64,000 nt of DNA from Acidovorax defluvii. GTDB taxonomy: Bacteria > Pseudomonadota > Gammaproteobacteria > Burkholderiales > Burkholderiaceae_C. Location: contig QLTU01000022.1 in assembly GCA_003268905.1 (NCBI GenBank), positions 1 through 64,000 of the forward strand, given 5' to 3'. Every line of letters begins with the position of its first letter. Positions within the stretch are counted from its first letter, which is position 1. Shown piece by piece: positions 37,674 through 46,107 of the stretch. The position numbers and the translations under genes are program-made. Under the pieces are notes generated by a model. The model was not told the origin of the DNA, made no database searches, and saw only the letters and a list, made by a program, of their open reading frames with translations.

Positions 37674-38315
37674 ATGGTAGGAATTTCCCGCAGAAGCGTT
37701 TCGCTAGGCATGTTGGCCGTCGCTCTTGTCCCGTCGATTGCCAGCGCGGCACAGAACGGCAGCCAGATCGCCCGCAACCACCTCATCCAGTCGATTCCCG
37801 TCCTCCCCTGGCTCAAGATCGGCGAAACAACGATGACTCAGGTGCGCCCGCCAATCCAGCAGATGATCACCACCTACGGCGGTGCACTCTTGGTGAAGGA
37901 GGGTGATTCGGTAGAGACGGGTGGAACCTTCATCAACTTGGCATCCGCCAAAGAGCCGGGACTGTTGAATGAACAGGGCCTTCGAGTGCTCACCCTAGAT
38001 TTCGATCAATCCCAGCGCGCCCAAATGGCCGTGTTCATGGTTAATAGAGGGTGGAAAGACAAGAACATTGAGCCACTGGTCTCCCGGATGGTGCGCCGCT
38101 ATTCCAATCTTGCAACCCCGGTGAGCATTACGGATCCCAATAGCGAAGCCTCGGACAAAACAATTCTTTTCCCAATTGGGAAGTTTGTTATCGAAATCCA
38201 ACTTCCACAGCATGGAACATTTGCCACGGTAACCTTCACAACGAAAGCAATTCTTGCCCGTCTACGCACAATTGACGGAACATTGCATCTGTTAAAAGAT
38301 CATCTACTGGTTTGA
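37674..38315 (+). CDS. Hypothetical secreted protein
   Basis: The 213-aa protein has an N-terminal signal peptide (SLGMLAVALVPSIASA). The remainder has no cysteine pattern or known motif that I recognise. It lies 53 bp after the FN3 gene, probably in the same transcript. Confidence 0.6.
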   Translation: MVGISRRSVSLGMLAVALVPSIASAAQNGSQIARNHLIQSIPVLPWLKIGETTMTQVRPPIQQMITTYGGALLVKEGDSVETGGTFINLASAKEPGLLNEQGLRVLTLDFDQSQRAQMAVFMVNRGWKDKNIEPLVSRMVRRYSNLATPVSITDPNSEASDKTILFPIGKFVIEIQLPQHGTFATVTFTTKAILARLRTIDGTLHLLKDHLLV

Positions 38316-38394
38316 TGGTGTGTTGTGACAATTACTAGGATTGCGTTGGTTGTCCAATGCAATTAGAATAAAGACAATTCTCAGAACGTATTTC

Positions 38395-39123
38395 ATGAAA
38401 ACCAAATCCCTATTTATTGCAACAGCCATTGCACTCATGACATGCGCAGCCAGCGCAGAGCCAGACCTAAATTCAGTATCAGAACGGCTGGTCAAGAGCA
38501 TGCCTGGACTGACCGTCGATTCAATTTCAGAATCTGCAATCCCTGGCCTCTACGAAGTTGTGTCTGGCGGAGAAGTTGCTTACGTGACCTCCGATGGGGT
38601 GCACATGATTCAGGGCACCCTGTTCAACGTTCCTGAGCGGAAGAATCTGTCAGAAAAGGCGCTTTCGGCCCAACGCGCAAAAGCCTTGGGCACCATCGAA
38701 AAATCCAGCTTGGTTACCTACAAGGCAAAGGGTAAGGAAAAGCACACCATCACGGTTTTCACCGACCCGTCTTGCCCATTTTGTGTACGCCTGCATGGCG
38801 AAATCCCCAAGCTCAATGAGATGGGCGTGACGGTGCGCTACGCGCTGTACGCCCGCTCGGGAAATGGAACCCTTACGTCGCGACAGCTTTCAGAAGTCAT
38901 CTGTTCGGTAGATAAAAAAGCTGCTGTAGATCGCTTCTTCGCGGCCCCATCCTCCAACTCCACTGGTGCTGAATGCAAGCAGGCTGACGGATTGGAGCGC
39001 ATCGCCAAAGTAGCGCAGCAGGTCGGTCTCAAGGGTACCCCTCATATCGTCACCGACAAGGGGTTCGCATCTTCGGGCTACATGTCCGCGCCCGAGTTGC
39101 TTCGAACCCTGCAAGGATCATAG
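38395..39123 (+). CDS. DsbC-like periplasmic disulfide isomerase
   Basis: This 242-aa protein starts at the ATG that opens a signal peptide (MKTKSLFIATAIALMTCAASA). An N-terminal DsbC dimerisation-like domain precedes a thioredoxin-fold domain with FTDPSCPFCVRLH and a cis-Pro loop LKGTPHIV. DsbC homologues are common in F-type transfer regions, where they help fold cysteine-rich TraN and TraU. It ends just before a terminator. Confidence 0.9.
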   Translation: MKTKSLFIATAIALMTCAASAEPDLNSVSERLVKSMPGLTVDSISESAIPGLYEVVSGGEVAYVTSDGVHMIQGTLFNVPERKNLSEKALSAQRAKALGTIEKSSLVTYKAKGKEKHTITVFTDPSCPFCVRLHGEIPKLNEMGVTVRYALYARSGNGTLTSRQLSEVICSVDKKAAVDRFFAAPSSNSTGAECKQADGLERIAKVAQQVGLKGTPHIVTDKGFASSGYMSAPELLRTLQGS

Positions 39124-39138
39124 TTTTCGGGACCTCCC

Positions 39139-39182
39139 ACTCCACGATGGAGTGTTTAGCCGCCATCTTGGCGGTTTTTTTT
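39139..39182 (+). terminator. Terminator after dsbC
   Basis: Two hairpins lie in series, CACTCC/GGAGTG (39139-39154) and CCGCC/GGCGG (39160-39174). The second is followed by eight T residues. Confidence 0.85.
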
Positions 39183-39223
39183 CATCACATGGAGGGCTCA
39201 CCTCAAAATTCGTAATCTCACGT

Positions 39224-39253
39224 ATTGATATCAATCGAATTTCATACTAAATT
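39224..39253 (+). promoter_or_regulatory. Promoter with palindromic operator
   Basis: TTGATA (39225-39230) and TAAATT (39248-39253) are spaced 17 bp. The -35 lies inside the perfect palindrome ATTGATATCAAT (39224-39235), a likely repressor site. It precedes the gene interrupted by the IS21-family element. Confidence 0.55.
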
Positions 39254-39280
39254 CATAAATCCGACGTAAAAAACAAAAGT

Positions 39281-39361
39281 ATGGAACCACACGAATCACG
39301 GATAATGCACTTCCACATACCGGGCGGTCTGGATTTTTCCGATCTTGATCTGCACATGGGT
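39281..39361 (+). pseudogene. 5' fragment of a gene interrupted by an IS21-family element
   Basis: The frame from ATG 39281 (or 39305) reads MHFHIPGGLDFSDLDLH before running into the IS end at 39362. The HFHIPGGLDFSDLDL start is familiar from small conserved proteins of unknown function on plasmids. The likely remainder is at 41977-42151, although absence of a target-site duplication leaves open that the two fragments come from different genes. Confidence 0.55.
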
Positions 39362-39429
39362 GCCCCGATGGCCAGGTCAAATTCCCCCACCCTTGGCCAC
39401 CCCAAATTCCCCCAGGCAGGACGACCAGA

Positions 39430-40194
39430 TTATGACGACTCGGGTGTGATGGCGATGCGTGCGGCAGCCTCCTTGAGGCGGTAGCTCTTGCCCTCGAACT
39501 CCAGCATTGCGCAGCGGTGCATGAGGCGGTCCAGGATGGTGGTGGCCATGGTGGCGTCGCCCAGATATTTGCCCCAGTCCTGCACCACGCGGTTGGATGT
39601 GATGACGATGGAGCGACGCAGCTTGTAGCGCTGGTGCACGATGGCCTGCAGCACCTCGGCTGCGTGCTCGCTGATGCGTCTGGCCAGGAACAGGTCATCG
39701 AGGATGATCAGGTCCGGTGAGACCCAGTCCTTGAGCAGCTCGGTGCGCTCTGAGTCGCTGGCCAACGCGTAGCGAGCAAACTCGGTGTCGGCTTCCAGGT
39801 AACGCGCGTCGTATCCCTGCAGCGTGGCCTGGTAGGCCACGGCCTTGGCCACATGGCTCTTGCCGGTACCGGGCTTGCCGATGATCAGCGCATTGGCGCC
39901 CTCGCCGATGAACTTCAGGGTATGCAACTCGAAGCAGGCGCTGCGCGGCAGCTTCGGGTTGAAACGCCAGTCGAAGTCAGCCAGCGAGGGCCGCTCATCC
40001 AGGCCCGAGCGCTTGAAGCGGCGCTCGGTCAGACGCGAGCGCCGGCGGTCCAGTTCGTCTTGCAGCATGGCCCCAAAGGTCTCCAGGAAGGGCTCCTGCG
40101 CGGCCTGGGCCTGCATCACGCGGGTGGACAGGGTCTCGGCAATGCCGGACAGACGCAGCTCGCGCAGCGCGCGTTCGATCTCGATCATGTTCAT
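39430..40194 (-). CDS. istB: IstB-type AAA+ helper of IS21-family element
   Basis: The 254-aa ATPase has Walker A in IIGKPGTGKSHVAKA, Walker B in LIILDDLFL and the IstB N-terminal helix (LRELRLSGIAETLSTRVMQA). Its start overlaps the istA stop by 4 bp. IstB directs the IstA transposase to target DNA. Confidence 0.95.
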   Translation of the reverse strand: MNMIEIERALRELRLSGIAETLSTRVMQAQAAQEPFLETFGAMLQDELDRRRSRLTERRFKRSGLDERPSLADFDWRFNPKLPRSACFELHTLKFIGEGANALIIGKPGTGKSHVAKAVAYQATLQGYDARYLEADTEFARYALASDSERTELLKDWVSPDLIILDDLFLARRISEHAAEVLQAIVHQRYKLRRSIVITSNRVVQDWGKYLGDATMATTILDRLMHRCAMLEFEGKSYRLKEAAARIAITPESS

Positions 40195-41864
40195 GGCTGA
40201 ATTCCAGGTGCGTTGTTGGTGTTGTTGGTGGTGGTGTTCGCCGTGGCGGACTCGAGCGTGCTCGTGGCTGTGACGGCCGCAGCGTGCGCGAACAGATCGG
40301 CGTACTCATCGGCGTCGCGGATGAGCTCGTGCTGCTGGGTCAGCGTGCGCCCGCCGCCGGCGGGCGCACCGCTGGACTGGGTCTCGATGGCGTTGAGCGC
40401 CTGGGCAAAGATGGCCTCGGTCAAAGCCAGCACGCGCTTGTAGCTGTAAATCCCCTGCTCCAGGGCCTGTGCGCAGGCGGTGTCGACGCAGTGCGCTGGG
40501 TATCGCCTGGCCAGGCTGACGATGCCCCAGAGCTTGCGCTGGCCCACCCGACCCTCGATGGCAAAGAGCAGCTCACACAGCCGTTTGGCGTGCTCACCGA
40601 TCTCGCCAGCCTGACGCAGGATCAGACGGGTCTCGCGCGAAGGATTGAATACCCGCTCCTCCATGGGCAGCACCACCGTGCCGGGCCGCTCGGCCTTGGC
40701 GTGGGTGCGCAGCAAGGCGCCGGTTTGCAGATCGCGGATCTCGATGCGCTGGGCATAGATGCGCACCAGCACCTTGGAGCCGATGTTCGCCGGGCGAGCG
40801 GCGTAGCTGCTGTGATCCACCCGCACGCAGCTGTCGTCGCAGACGGTGCGCACCGCCTCCTCGAAATACTGCATGCCCAGGAGCGGCAGAGGTTTGAGGT
40901 GGCTGCGCTCCTCCTCGAACATGGCCTGCACCTGGCGCCGCTCGGTGCCGTGGATGCGCTTGGCTGCCCAGCTCTTCTCCCAGTGCGCCAGGAACTCGTT
41001 CTGGGCCTCGATGGACTCAAAGCGCCGGCCCTTCAAGGCCGTGGCCTGGGTGTGGCCAATGGCATGCTCCACCGTGCCCTTGCGGTTGGGGTCTCGCACC
41101 CGCGCCGGGTCGGCCACCACGCCATAGTGCGCCAGGGTGGCGGCGTAGACTTTGTTGAGTTCGGGCTCGTACAGGTCGGGCTTGAAGACGCCTTCCTTCA
41201 GATTGTCCAGAACCACGTACTGCGGGCAGCCACCGAAGTACCGCAGAGCCTGCTCGTGCAACTCGGCCCAGATTTGCTGGCTGGACTTCCAGACCACGCA
41301 GCGGAAACTGGCGCGCGAGTAGCGCAGCGTGGCCACGAACAGGCGGGGCTTGCGGTACCGCTCGCTGCCCGGCACGCGGGTGGGCGCGCCCTCGCCGTAG
41401 TCCACCTGCATCTCCTCCCCAGGCAGAAAGGACAGGCGGTCGAACTGCTCGGGCTCCTTGTGGCGCAGCTTTGCACAGAAGCGTTTGACCGAGTTGTACT
41501 GACCAGTAAATCCGTGCTGGTCGACCAGGTCCTGGAAGATGGCCATGGCGTTGCGCTTCAGACGCAACTGGGCTTCGATGAACTCGCGCCAGGGTTCGCA
41601 CAGGGAGGTGGCCACCGGCACAGCAGCCGGTGGCCAGGGTGGGGGAATTTGCTGGGCCGAGCCGGTGGCCACCCCGGGGGAATTTGACTGCAGTTGCTCC
41701 AGCCAGCGTTGGTGATAGCTCCTGACCGTCTTGCGGTCGATGCCCGTGATGCGGGCGATCTCGCGTTGCGATGTATTGCGCTCCAGCAGTGTCTCTATGG
41801 TGGCGCGTTGGTTGGACTTCAAGACATTCACTCCTTGGCCTTCCCTCGAGGAAGACCGGATCAA
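40191..41864 (-). CDS. istA: IstA-type transposase of IS21-family element
   Basis: The 557-aa protein has an N-terminal helix-turn-helix (TSQREIARITGIDRKTVRSY) and a DDE core: MQVDYGEG for the first Asp, VVLDNLKEGVF for the second and RNKGTVEHAIGH for the Glu region (DPNRKGTVEHAIG). Translation probably starts at a GTG or ATG near 41826 (NVLKSNQRATIE) inside the IS; the first residues of the long ORF come from near the end. Confidence 0.94.
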   Translation of the reverse strand: MIRSSSREGQGVNVLKSNQRATIETLLERNTSQREIARITGIDRKTVRSYHQRWLEQLQSNSPGVATGSAQQIPPPWPPAAVPVATSLCEPWREFIEAQLRLKRNAMAIFQDLVDQHGFTGQYNSVKRFCAKLRHKEPEQFDRLSFLPGEEMQVDYGEGAPTRVPGSERYRKPRLFVATLRYSRASFRCVVWKSSQQIWAELHEQALRYFGGCPQYVVLDNLKEGVFKPDLYEPELNKVYAATLAHYGVVADPARVRDPNRKGTVEHAIGHTQATALKGRRFESIEAQNEFLAHWEKSWAAKRIHGTERRQVQAMFEEERSHLKPLPLLGMQYFEEAVRTVCDDSCVRVDHSSYAARPANIGSKVLVRIYAQRIEIRDLQTGALLRTHAKAERPGTVVLPMEERVFNPSRETRLILRQAGEIGEHAKRLCELLFAIEGRVGQRKLWGIVSLARRYPAHCVDTACAQALEQGIYSYKRVLALTEAIFAQALNAIETQSSGAPAGGGRTLTQQHELIRDADEYADLFAHAAAVTATSTLESATANTTTNNTNNAPGIQP

Positions 41865-41976
41865 TGTCCTGCCAACAGGTGCCGACGGCGCCGGCGTTTA
41901 ACCCCTATCCCCGATCAGTTCAGGTGGGGGAGTTTGAGGTGGCCATAGGCGGGGGAATTTGGGTGGCCATCGGGGC

Positions 41977-42151
41977 CTCTGGCGGTCGATATGCGCGCAT
42001 TCAGGCTGGTAGTAAGGATCTGTCCATACGCCTGAGCGAGGGCGTTCCGGTGGACTCTTCGCTACGCGCTACAGCTGCAGAATGGCACCGTAAAGCCCAG
42101 CGCTTCACGGAGATGGCCATTGCCGCAGAGTCAGCTTCACAGCTGGTTTGA
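41977..42151 (+). pseudogene. 3' fragment downstream of the IS21-family element
   Basis: The open frame reads SGGRYARIQAGSKDLSIRLS and on to AESASQLV with a TGA at 42149-42151. It enters from the IS end, so it has lost its own start. It is likely the C-terminus of the gene beginning at 39281. Confidence 0.5.
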
Positions 42152-42223
42152 TGCTGCGCATTTTTGGCACGCTCCAAGAGAACAACCTGCACCCCAAAAG
42201 GGGGGGCGCGTCTCTTGACGCGT

Positions 42224-42252
42224 TTGCCCTGTGTTGCAGCATCTGGTAAAGT
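42224..42252 (+). promoter_or_regulatory. Candidate promoter of the RNA-leader gene cluster
   Basis: TTGCCC (42224-42229) and TAAAGT (42247-42252) are 17 bp apart. It lies directly upstream of the first structured leader, whose hairpins begin within 25 nt. It could transcribe the cargo cluster, whose genes all point the same way. The AT-poor surroundings and weak hexamers keep this tentative. Confidence 0.5.
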
Positions 42253-42260
42253 GAATCCCG

Positions 42261-42401
42261 TTGCCTTCTTGGCGACGGCTTCCCCAAGAGCCTTCTGGGC
42301 TCTTCGGAAAGTCAGTTTTGTTTCGTCTTGCTATGCATGGCGATCAATGATCCGAGCTGAGGATCAGAAAAACCAGCATTTTTCACTCCGCAAGGAGTTT
42401 T
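42261..42401 (+). ncRNA. Extended structured leader A (upstream part)
   Basis: Three hairpins precede switch element L1. They are motif B at 42277-42313 (AAGAGCC/GGCTCTT with outer CTTCC/GGAAAG), a hairpin at 42348-42366 with loop GAGCTGA (TGATCC/GGATCA), and ACTCC-GCAA-GGAGT at 42385-42398 with a GNRA loop. The same order recurs upstream of L3, partly of L5 and L10. Confidence 0.65.
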
Positions 42402-42463
42402 CACCCAGATGGGCCTTTTTGCCCGCTGGGCAAGGGTCCGTCCTTTTTTCAAAGGAGTTCCCT
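42402..42463 (+). promoter_or_regulatory. RNA switch leader L1
   Basis: The outer stem GATGGGCCTT pairs with AAGGGTCCGTC. The inner stem is TGCCC-GCT-GGGCA. Its 3' strand can instead pair with the ribosome-binding region (GGG..CCTTT with AAAGG..CCC). It precedes the 104-aa gene at 42464. Confidence 0.75.
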
Positions 42464-42778
42464 ATGTCATCACTTAAAGCCAAACTGGCGTCCACTGCTT
42501 CTGGCATGAGCTTCGAAGAGTGGAAAAACCGCCCAGTCTATAAGGCGCAATGCTTCACAGCGAGCATCGCCCATATGCTGTGCGGCATCCATACCCGGCC
42601 AGGAGAAGGGCGCGTCAGTGCGTACGGCGACCCAGGTAAAGAGGGGTTGAACCTCTTCCGCTGCCTGCCACCCTACCGCAATGAGGCCGCAAAGAGCCTG
42701 CGCAACCGCGTTGCCCACCACATCAAGCAGATGCGCGGTGAGGCCTCAAGCCATCGTCGTGCTCATCACAGCGCCTGA
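42464..42778 (+). CDS. Hypothetical cargo protein behind leader L1
   Basis: The 104-aa protein (MSSLKAKLASTASGMSFEEW) is basic at the C-terminus and has no membrane segment or recognised domain. Its AAAGGAG ribosome-binding site lies in the L1 hairpin. First gene of the cargo cluster. Confidence 0.65.
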   Translation: MSSLKAKLASTASGMSFEEWKNRPVYKAQCFTASIAHMLCGIHTRPGEGRVSAYGDPGKEGLNLFRCLPPYRNEAAKSLRNRVAHHIKQMRGEASSHRRAHHSA

Positions 42779-42820
42779 TACCAGATCCGCAAGGGCGGAC
42801 GTCTACTGAGTTTTCATTTT

Positions 42821-42881
42821 CAACCCCTGGGGGCCATCATCCCCTTGGGGTTGGTGACTCCCTTTTTTCATTGGAGTCACC
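42821..42881 (+). promoter_or_regulatory. RNA switch leader L2
   Basis: GGTGACTCC (42853-42861) and GGAGTCACC (42873-42881) form a perfect 9-bp hairpin that contains the GGAG site and ends at the base before the ATG. The same GGTGACTCCC strand can pair upstream with GGGGGCCATC, with CCC-CTT-GGG as the inner stem. Confidence 0.8.
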
Positions 42882-44753
42882 ATGTCTTTTCAGTATTACC
42901 CTACAGGCGCAGCAACTGCCGCTCTGATGTGGAGCAAGTTCAAACGGCCAATCGGCCACGTCTGTGACCCGAGCGCAGGCAAGGGGCACCTGATTCGCCA
43001 CGCGAAAGAAGGCTTCCCCGAACTGCGTGAAGATCAGCTTCCCTGGTTGAACGATGTGCCGGATGACGAGTTTTCGCATGGCCGATTCCACACCCGGATT
43101 CGTGAAATGGCCCGCCAAAAGTTCGCCAACCCGCGCGAGGTGTCGGTGGTCGAGATTGACATCGAGCACCACGCGAGCCTGAAGGAGTTGGATGCTAAGG
43201 TCATCGGCTATGACTTCCTTGAAGTGAAGTCGCTGGCCACCGTGTCGCAGATCATCATGAACCCCCCGTTTTCGAACGGCGCGGAGCATGTGCTCAAGGC
43301 ATGGGACGCAGTCTATGACGCGGAAATTGTGGCTGTGATCAATGCACAGTCCATCAAGAATCCGTTCTCACAGGACCGCCAACGGCTGGTTGAGCTGATC
43401 GAAAAACACGGTAGTGTGGAGTTCCTCCAAGACCAATTCGTGGATGACGTGGAACGCAAGACCGATGTAGAGATCGCTCTGATTTACCTCGAAAAGGTGC
43501 CGAAGAAGTATCTCGACATGGATGCTCTTTTCGGCGACCTGCGAAGTGGTGACAACCTCGCGGGTGAAGATCTGGATCCCCAGGTTTGCACTTCGCTGGC
43601 GTTGCCCTCCAACTTTGTGCAGGACACCTATTTCCGTTTTGCACAAGCCGTGGAGGCCGCCCGGAATGCATCCGAAGCGACAGCCGTAGCAGATCACCTG
43701 ATGGCAGGGATCGGCATCACGCTGGAGCAAATGCAGGCAAAAGGTGTTGGAAACGACTCCCGCGAATCTGCGGGGGCCATTCGCACGGTGGCCAACGAGG
43801 ACTTCAAGAAGCGATACGGAGACCTGAAGAAACGCGCATGGTCACAAATCATCAGATCGTCGTTATTGACCGACAAGCTGTCGAATCAAGCGCGTAGAAA
43901 AATCGAGGCTTCGGCCGATGATATCTACAACCTGGAATTCAGCATTGCTAATGTGCACGGCTTTCTCCATGGTGTTCTTCAATCGATGGGCGATATCTAC
44001 AAGGATATGATCTGCGACTTGTTTGATAGCGTGATTGAAAGATCTTCTGATAATGTAGTTTTTTATAAAAGTTGGAAATCCAACCAAAAACACAGAATCG
44101 GAGTTCGCATTCGCAAGACGCGCTTCATCATTCCTCGCTTTAGCTACTCAGCGTTCAGTAAATCACTGGAATACGAATCGAAGCAATTTCTCTCGGACAT
44201 TGATAAAGTGTTTGGGTATTTGCACGGTGAAACTGGGCCTTACGAGGGTCTGGTGAACGGGTTCGATAAGAACAGAGTTATTGGTGGCGAACGGATAAGC
44301 ACCAAGTATTTTGATTTTCGTTTCTATCAAGGCACGGGCACGATACATTTCTACCCTGCATCTGAAGCAGTTGTTGAAAAAATCAATCGATTCGTCGGCA
44401 AAATCCGTAACTGGATCCCTGGCGATATGACTGAAGCCAATCAAGACTTTCAGAAGCAGTACGAAAACGGTGAATCTCTGACCAAGGAATATCTCGATCA
44501 CTACAAGAAAAGTGGCCGACATTCATATGGTCGAGACAATCCGGCATACCAGCTCCTGCGGGAAACCAAGGGAGTTGAGAGTGATCGTGGTGAGCTGGAT
44601 CGCCTTGAAAAAGCAATCGAGTCAGTACATCAGGACAAAGGGCTGCACTGCGGCCCAGCGTTGACTGGTTCGGCACCTGTGAAAGCGATCACATCGAATC
44701 AGCGGGCACCGAGCACAGCACATCAGGAGCAAATGCTTCTGCTTGCAGCTTGA
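42882..44753 (+). CDS. DUF4942-type DNA adenine methyltransferase-like protein
   Basis: This 623-aa protein combines a class I SAM-dependent methyltransferase domain with a DUF4942-like C-terminal region. The methyltransferase part has VCDPSAGKGHLIRH as the SAM-binding motif near residue 27 and IIMNPPFSNGAEH as the NPPF catalytic motif near residue 125. The C-terminal part includes DLFDSVIERSSDNVVFYKSWKSN and IRKTRFIIPRF. Such proteins are common on conjugative elements, where self-methylation could protect incoming DNA from host restriction. That role is inferred. Leader L2 controls its start. Confidence 0.85.
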   Translation: MSFQYYPTGAATAALMWSKFKRPIGHVCDPSAGKGHLIRHAKEGFPELREDQLPWLNDVPDDEFSHGRFHTRIREMARQKFANPREVSVVEIDIEHHASLKELDAKVIGYDFLEVKSLATVSQIIMNPPFSNGAEHVLKAWDAVYDAEIVAVINAQSIKNPFSQDRQRLVELIEKHGSVEFLQDQFVDDVERKTDVEIALIYLEKVPKKYLDMDALFGDLRSGDNLAGEDLDPQVCTSLALPSNFVQDTYFRFAQAVEAARNASEATAVADHLMAGIGITLEQMQAKGVGNDSRESAGAIRTVANEDFKKRYGDLKKRAWSQIIRSSLLTDKLSNQARRKIEASADDIYNLEFSIANVHGFLHGVLQSMGDIYKDMICDLFDSVIERSSDNVVFYKSWKSNQKHRIGVRIRKTRFIIPRFSYSAFSKSLEYESKQFLSDIDKVFGYLHGETGPYEGLVNGFDKNRVIGGERISTKYFDFRFYQGTGTIHFYPASEAVVEKINRFVGKIRNWIPGDMTEANQDFQKQYENGESLTKEYLDHYKKSGRHSYGRDNPAYQLLRETKGVESDRGELDRLEKAIESVHQDKGLHCGPALTGSAPVKAITSNQRAPSTAHQEQMLLLAA

Positions 44754-44767
44754 TGTCGGGTTGAAAA

Positions 44768-44961
44768 GCAGGCTCTTGCAGCCTGCAACATGCGCCGCCC
44801 CTATAGGGCCTCGCATCCTGCCGCCCCGATTGGGGCGGCTTTCCCAAGTGCCCAATGGACACTTCGGAAAGCAGAATTTGGCACATCAGGGTAATCCTGG
44901 TGCTCAAACATTCCTAGCTGTGGAATTAAAAATCAGCAATTTGCGCTCAGAAATGAGCTTT
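44768..44961 (+). ncRNA. Extended structured leader B (upstream part)
   Basis: This gene-free stretch is mostly hairpins. They are GCAGGCT/AGCCTGC (44768-44786), GCCGCCCC-GATT-GGGGCGGC (44820-44839), motif B at 44838-44872 (GCTTTCC/GGAAAGC and AAGTG/CACTT), a CAGG/CCTG hairpin near 44881-44904, ATTCC-TAGCTGT-GGAAT at 44910-44926, and GCTCA-GAAA-TGAGC at 44945-44958 with a GNRA loop. The GC-rich hairpin and motif B overlap by two bases. Confidence 0.65.
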
Positions 44962-45017
44962 ACAACCCATCCGGGGTAACCACCCTGGTGGTACTCCGGT
45001 TTTCTTTGGAGAACCTT
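44962..45017 (+). promoter_or_regulatory. RNA switch leader L3
   Basis: CCGGGGTA pairs with TACTCCGG over eight positions including one G-U pair, and CCAC/GTGG forms the inner stem. Alternatively GGTACTCC pairs with GGAGAACC, covering the GGAG site of the 39-aa gene. Confidence 0.78.
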
Positions 45018-45137
45018 ATGAACGCACTCGTGCGACAAAACCAAGCCGAAGCCAAAAACTCGGCAATACTGTATGTGGCCACTATCACCGTGGCCATGGT
45101 TGGGGCAGCTGTCAACTTCAGCTATTTCTTCCTGTAA
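45018..45137 (+). CDS. 39-aa single-pass membrane peptide
   Basis: The small ORF encodes MNALVRQNQAEAKNSAILYV followed by a hydrophobic helix to FSYFFL. It begins after GGAGAACCTT within leader L3 and ends 12 bp before leader L4. Its leader argues that it is translated. Function unknown. Confidence 0.65.
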   Translation: MNALVRQNQAEAKNSAILYVATITVAMVGAAVNFSYFFL

Positions 45138-45148
45138 TCCGCTGTTTT

Positions 45149-45211
45149 AACCACCCGGACGGGCACCTATGCCCGTGTGGCTGTGGGTCCGTCCTTTTTC
45201 TGGAGAGACCC
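45149..45211 (+). promoter_or_regulatory. RNA switch leader L4
   Basis: GGACGG pairs with CCGTCC in the long hairpin. In the alternative fold GGGTC (45185-45189) and TCC pair with GGA and GACCC (45207-45211), hiding the TGGAGAG site. Confidence 0.75.
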
Positions 45212-45799
45212 ATGAGCAAGCAAATTTCTGCAACAGAACTGGCCCAAATCGTCACCAAGCTGCTTACTGGTGACAGTGGCGAGATTGACAGCGCTGAGGC
45301 CTATCAAGGTTTCATGACCAGCATCGCAAAGGTTGTCTGCGACCACTGCGGTGGCGAGGTGCGAAACGAGGCAGCGCGTCTGGACGACATCTGGTACGTG
45401 GGCATCAACGGGAACGACTCTCTGCCTGACGCCTTTGGGGGCATCTGGCGTGAGTACGACCCGGAGGGTGCGCTTTATGACGAGGACGAGATTGTTCAAA
45501 GCCTCGGCTGTATTGTCCGTGTCACCGGCAATCCGACTGACGACGACGATCAAAACATCCCTGGGCAATACGGCATCGAGGTCTCCTTGAGTCGGCTCGT
45601 GCGTGTATCTTCTCTGACGCAATCGGAGAAGTCGGAAATCGCCAAGTCGGTCCTGGACTGCTTTCACGAGCATCAAGGGATTGAGGTACTGGATGATTTC
45701 GAAATCATTGCGGTCTTGCCGAATGGCGAGGCAATCGCCGAAGATGCTGAACCGGCATCAACTGGTCTTGTTTCATCCACCGACCACATTGGAAAGTAA
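45212..45799 (+). CDS. Hypothetical acidic cargo protein
   Basis: The 195-aa acidic protein contains VCDHCGGEVRNEAARLDDIWYVG, with a single CxxC. No domain recognised. Acidic, small cargo proteins of this kind are sometimes DNA mimics, but nothing specific supports that here. Confidence 0.65.
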   Translation: MSKQISATELAQIVTKLLTGDSGEIDSAEAYQGFMTSIAKVVCDHCGGEVRNEAARLDDIWYVGINGNDSLPDAFGGIWREYDPEGALYDEDEIVQSLGCIVRVTGNPTDDDDQNIPGQYGIEVSLSRLVRVSSLTQSEKSEIAKSVLDCFHEHQGIEVLDDFEIIAVLPNGEAIAEDAEPASTGLVSSTDHIGK

Positions 45800-45818
45800 T
45801 CGAAGTCTTGGCCGTGCA

Positions 45819-46046
45819 CCAGCTGCGGGTTTGTCTATCAAACCCGCGCTGGCTCCCGGCCACTTTCACGATTCAAAGAAATAATCTGTGCAGCCTTCGG
45901 GTTGCACAGTGCTTTCTAAAGCGCCTCGCTACAGGACGCTTTAGAAAGCAAAGTTCTTCTCATCAGCTTATGTTGGTGTTTGAAACGGTCGCTGTCCGTT
46001 CCTTCGGGTAAATCAGCAATCACCTCGCAGCACTAGCTGTGAATTA
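45819..46046 (+). ncRNA. Extended structured leader C (upstream part)
   Basis: The gene-free stretch holds a long hairpin (CCAGC and GCGGGTTTG paired with CAAACCCGC and GCTGG, 45819-45852). TGTGCAGCC-TTCG-GGTTGCACA follows at 45887-45908 with a UUCG loop. Motif B is a perfect 13-bp stem at 45911-45949 (GCTTTCTAAAGCG). CATCAGC/GTTGGTG is at 45961-45978, and AACGG-TCGCTGT-CCGTT at 45984-46000 has the shared GCTG loop. Confidence 0.65.
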
Positions 46047-46107
46047 CAACCCCTGCGGGATCTCGTGTCCCTCTGGGGCCGTGCTCCTGCATTTTTTAGG
46101 AGCACAC
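46047..46107 (+). promoter_or_regulatory. RNA switch leader L5
   Basis: GTGCTCCT (46081-46088) and AGGAGCAC (46098-46105) form a perfect hairpin over the GGAG site. The same strand pairs upstream (TGCGGGA with TCCTGCA, and CG with CG), with CCC-TCT-GGG as the inner stem. Sequence differs from other copies but both pairings are kept. Confidence 0.8.

Larger units (their letters stand above)
39362..41976 (-). mobile_element. IS21-family insertion sequence, first copy
   Basis: The element is about 2.6 kb. Its ends share GCCCCGATGGCCA (39362-39374 and complement at 41964-41976) and then repeat the pattern GGCCACC..AAATTCCCCC more than once at each side, as IS21-type multiple terminal repeats do. 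It encodes IstA and IstB on the minus strand. No direct repeat was found in the flanks. Additional copies of the GGGGGAATTTG motif lie inside near 41640-41690. Confidence 0.85.

Noticed and set aside
40284..41687. A 467-codon plus-strand open frame in the first IS21 element
   Set aside because: It is the reverse-strand shadow of istA in high-GC sequence, with low-complexity Leu/Gly/Ala composition.
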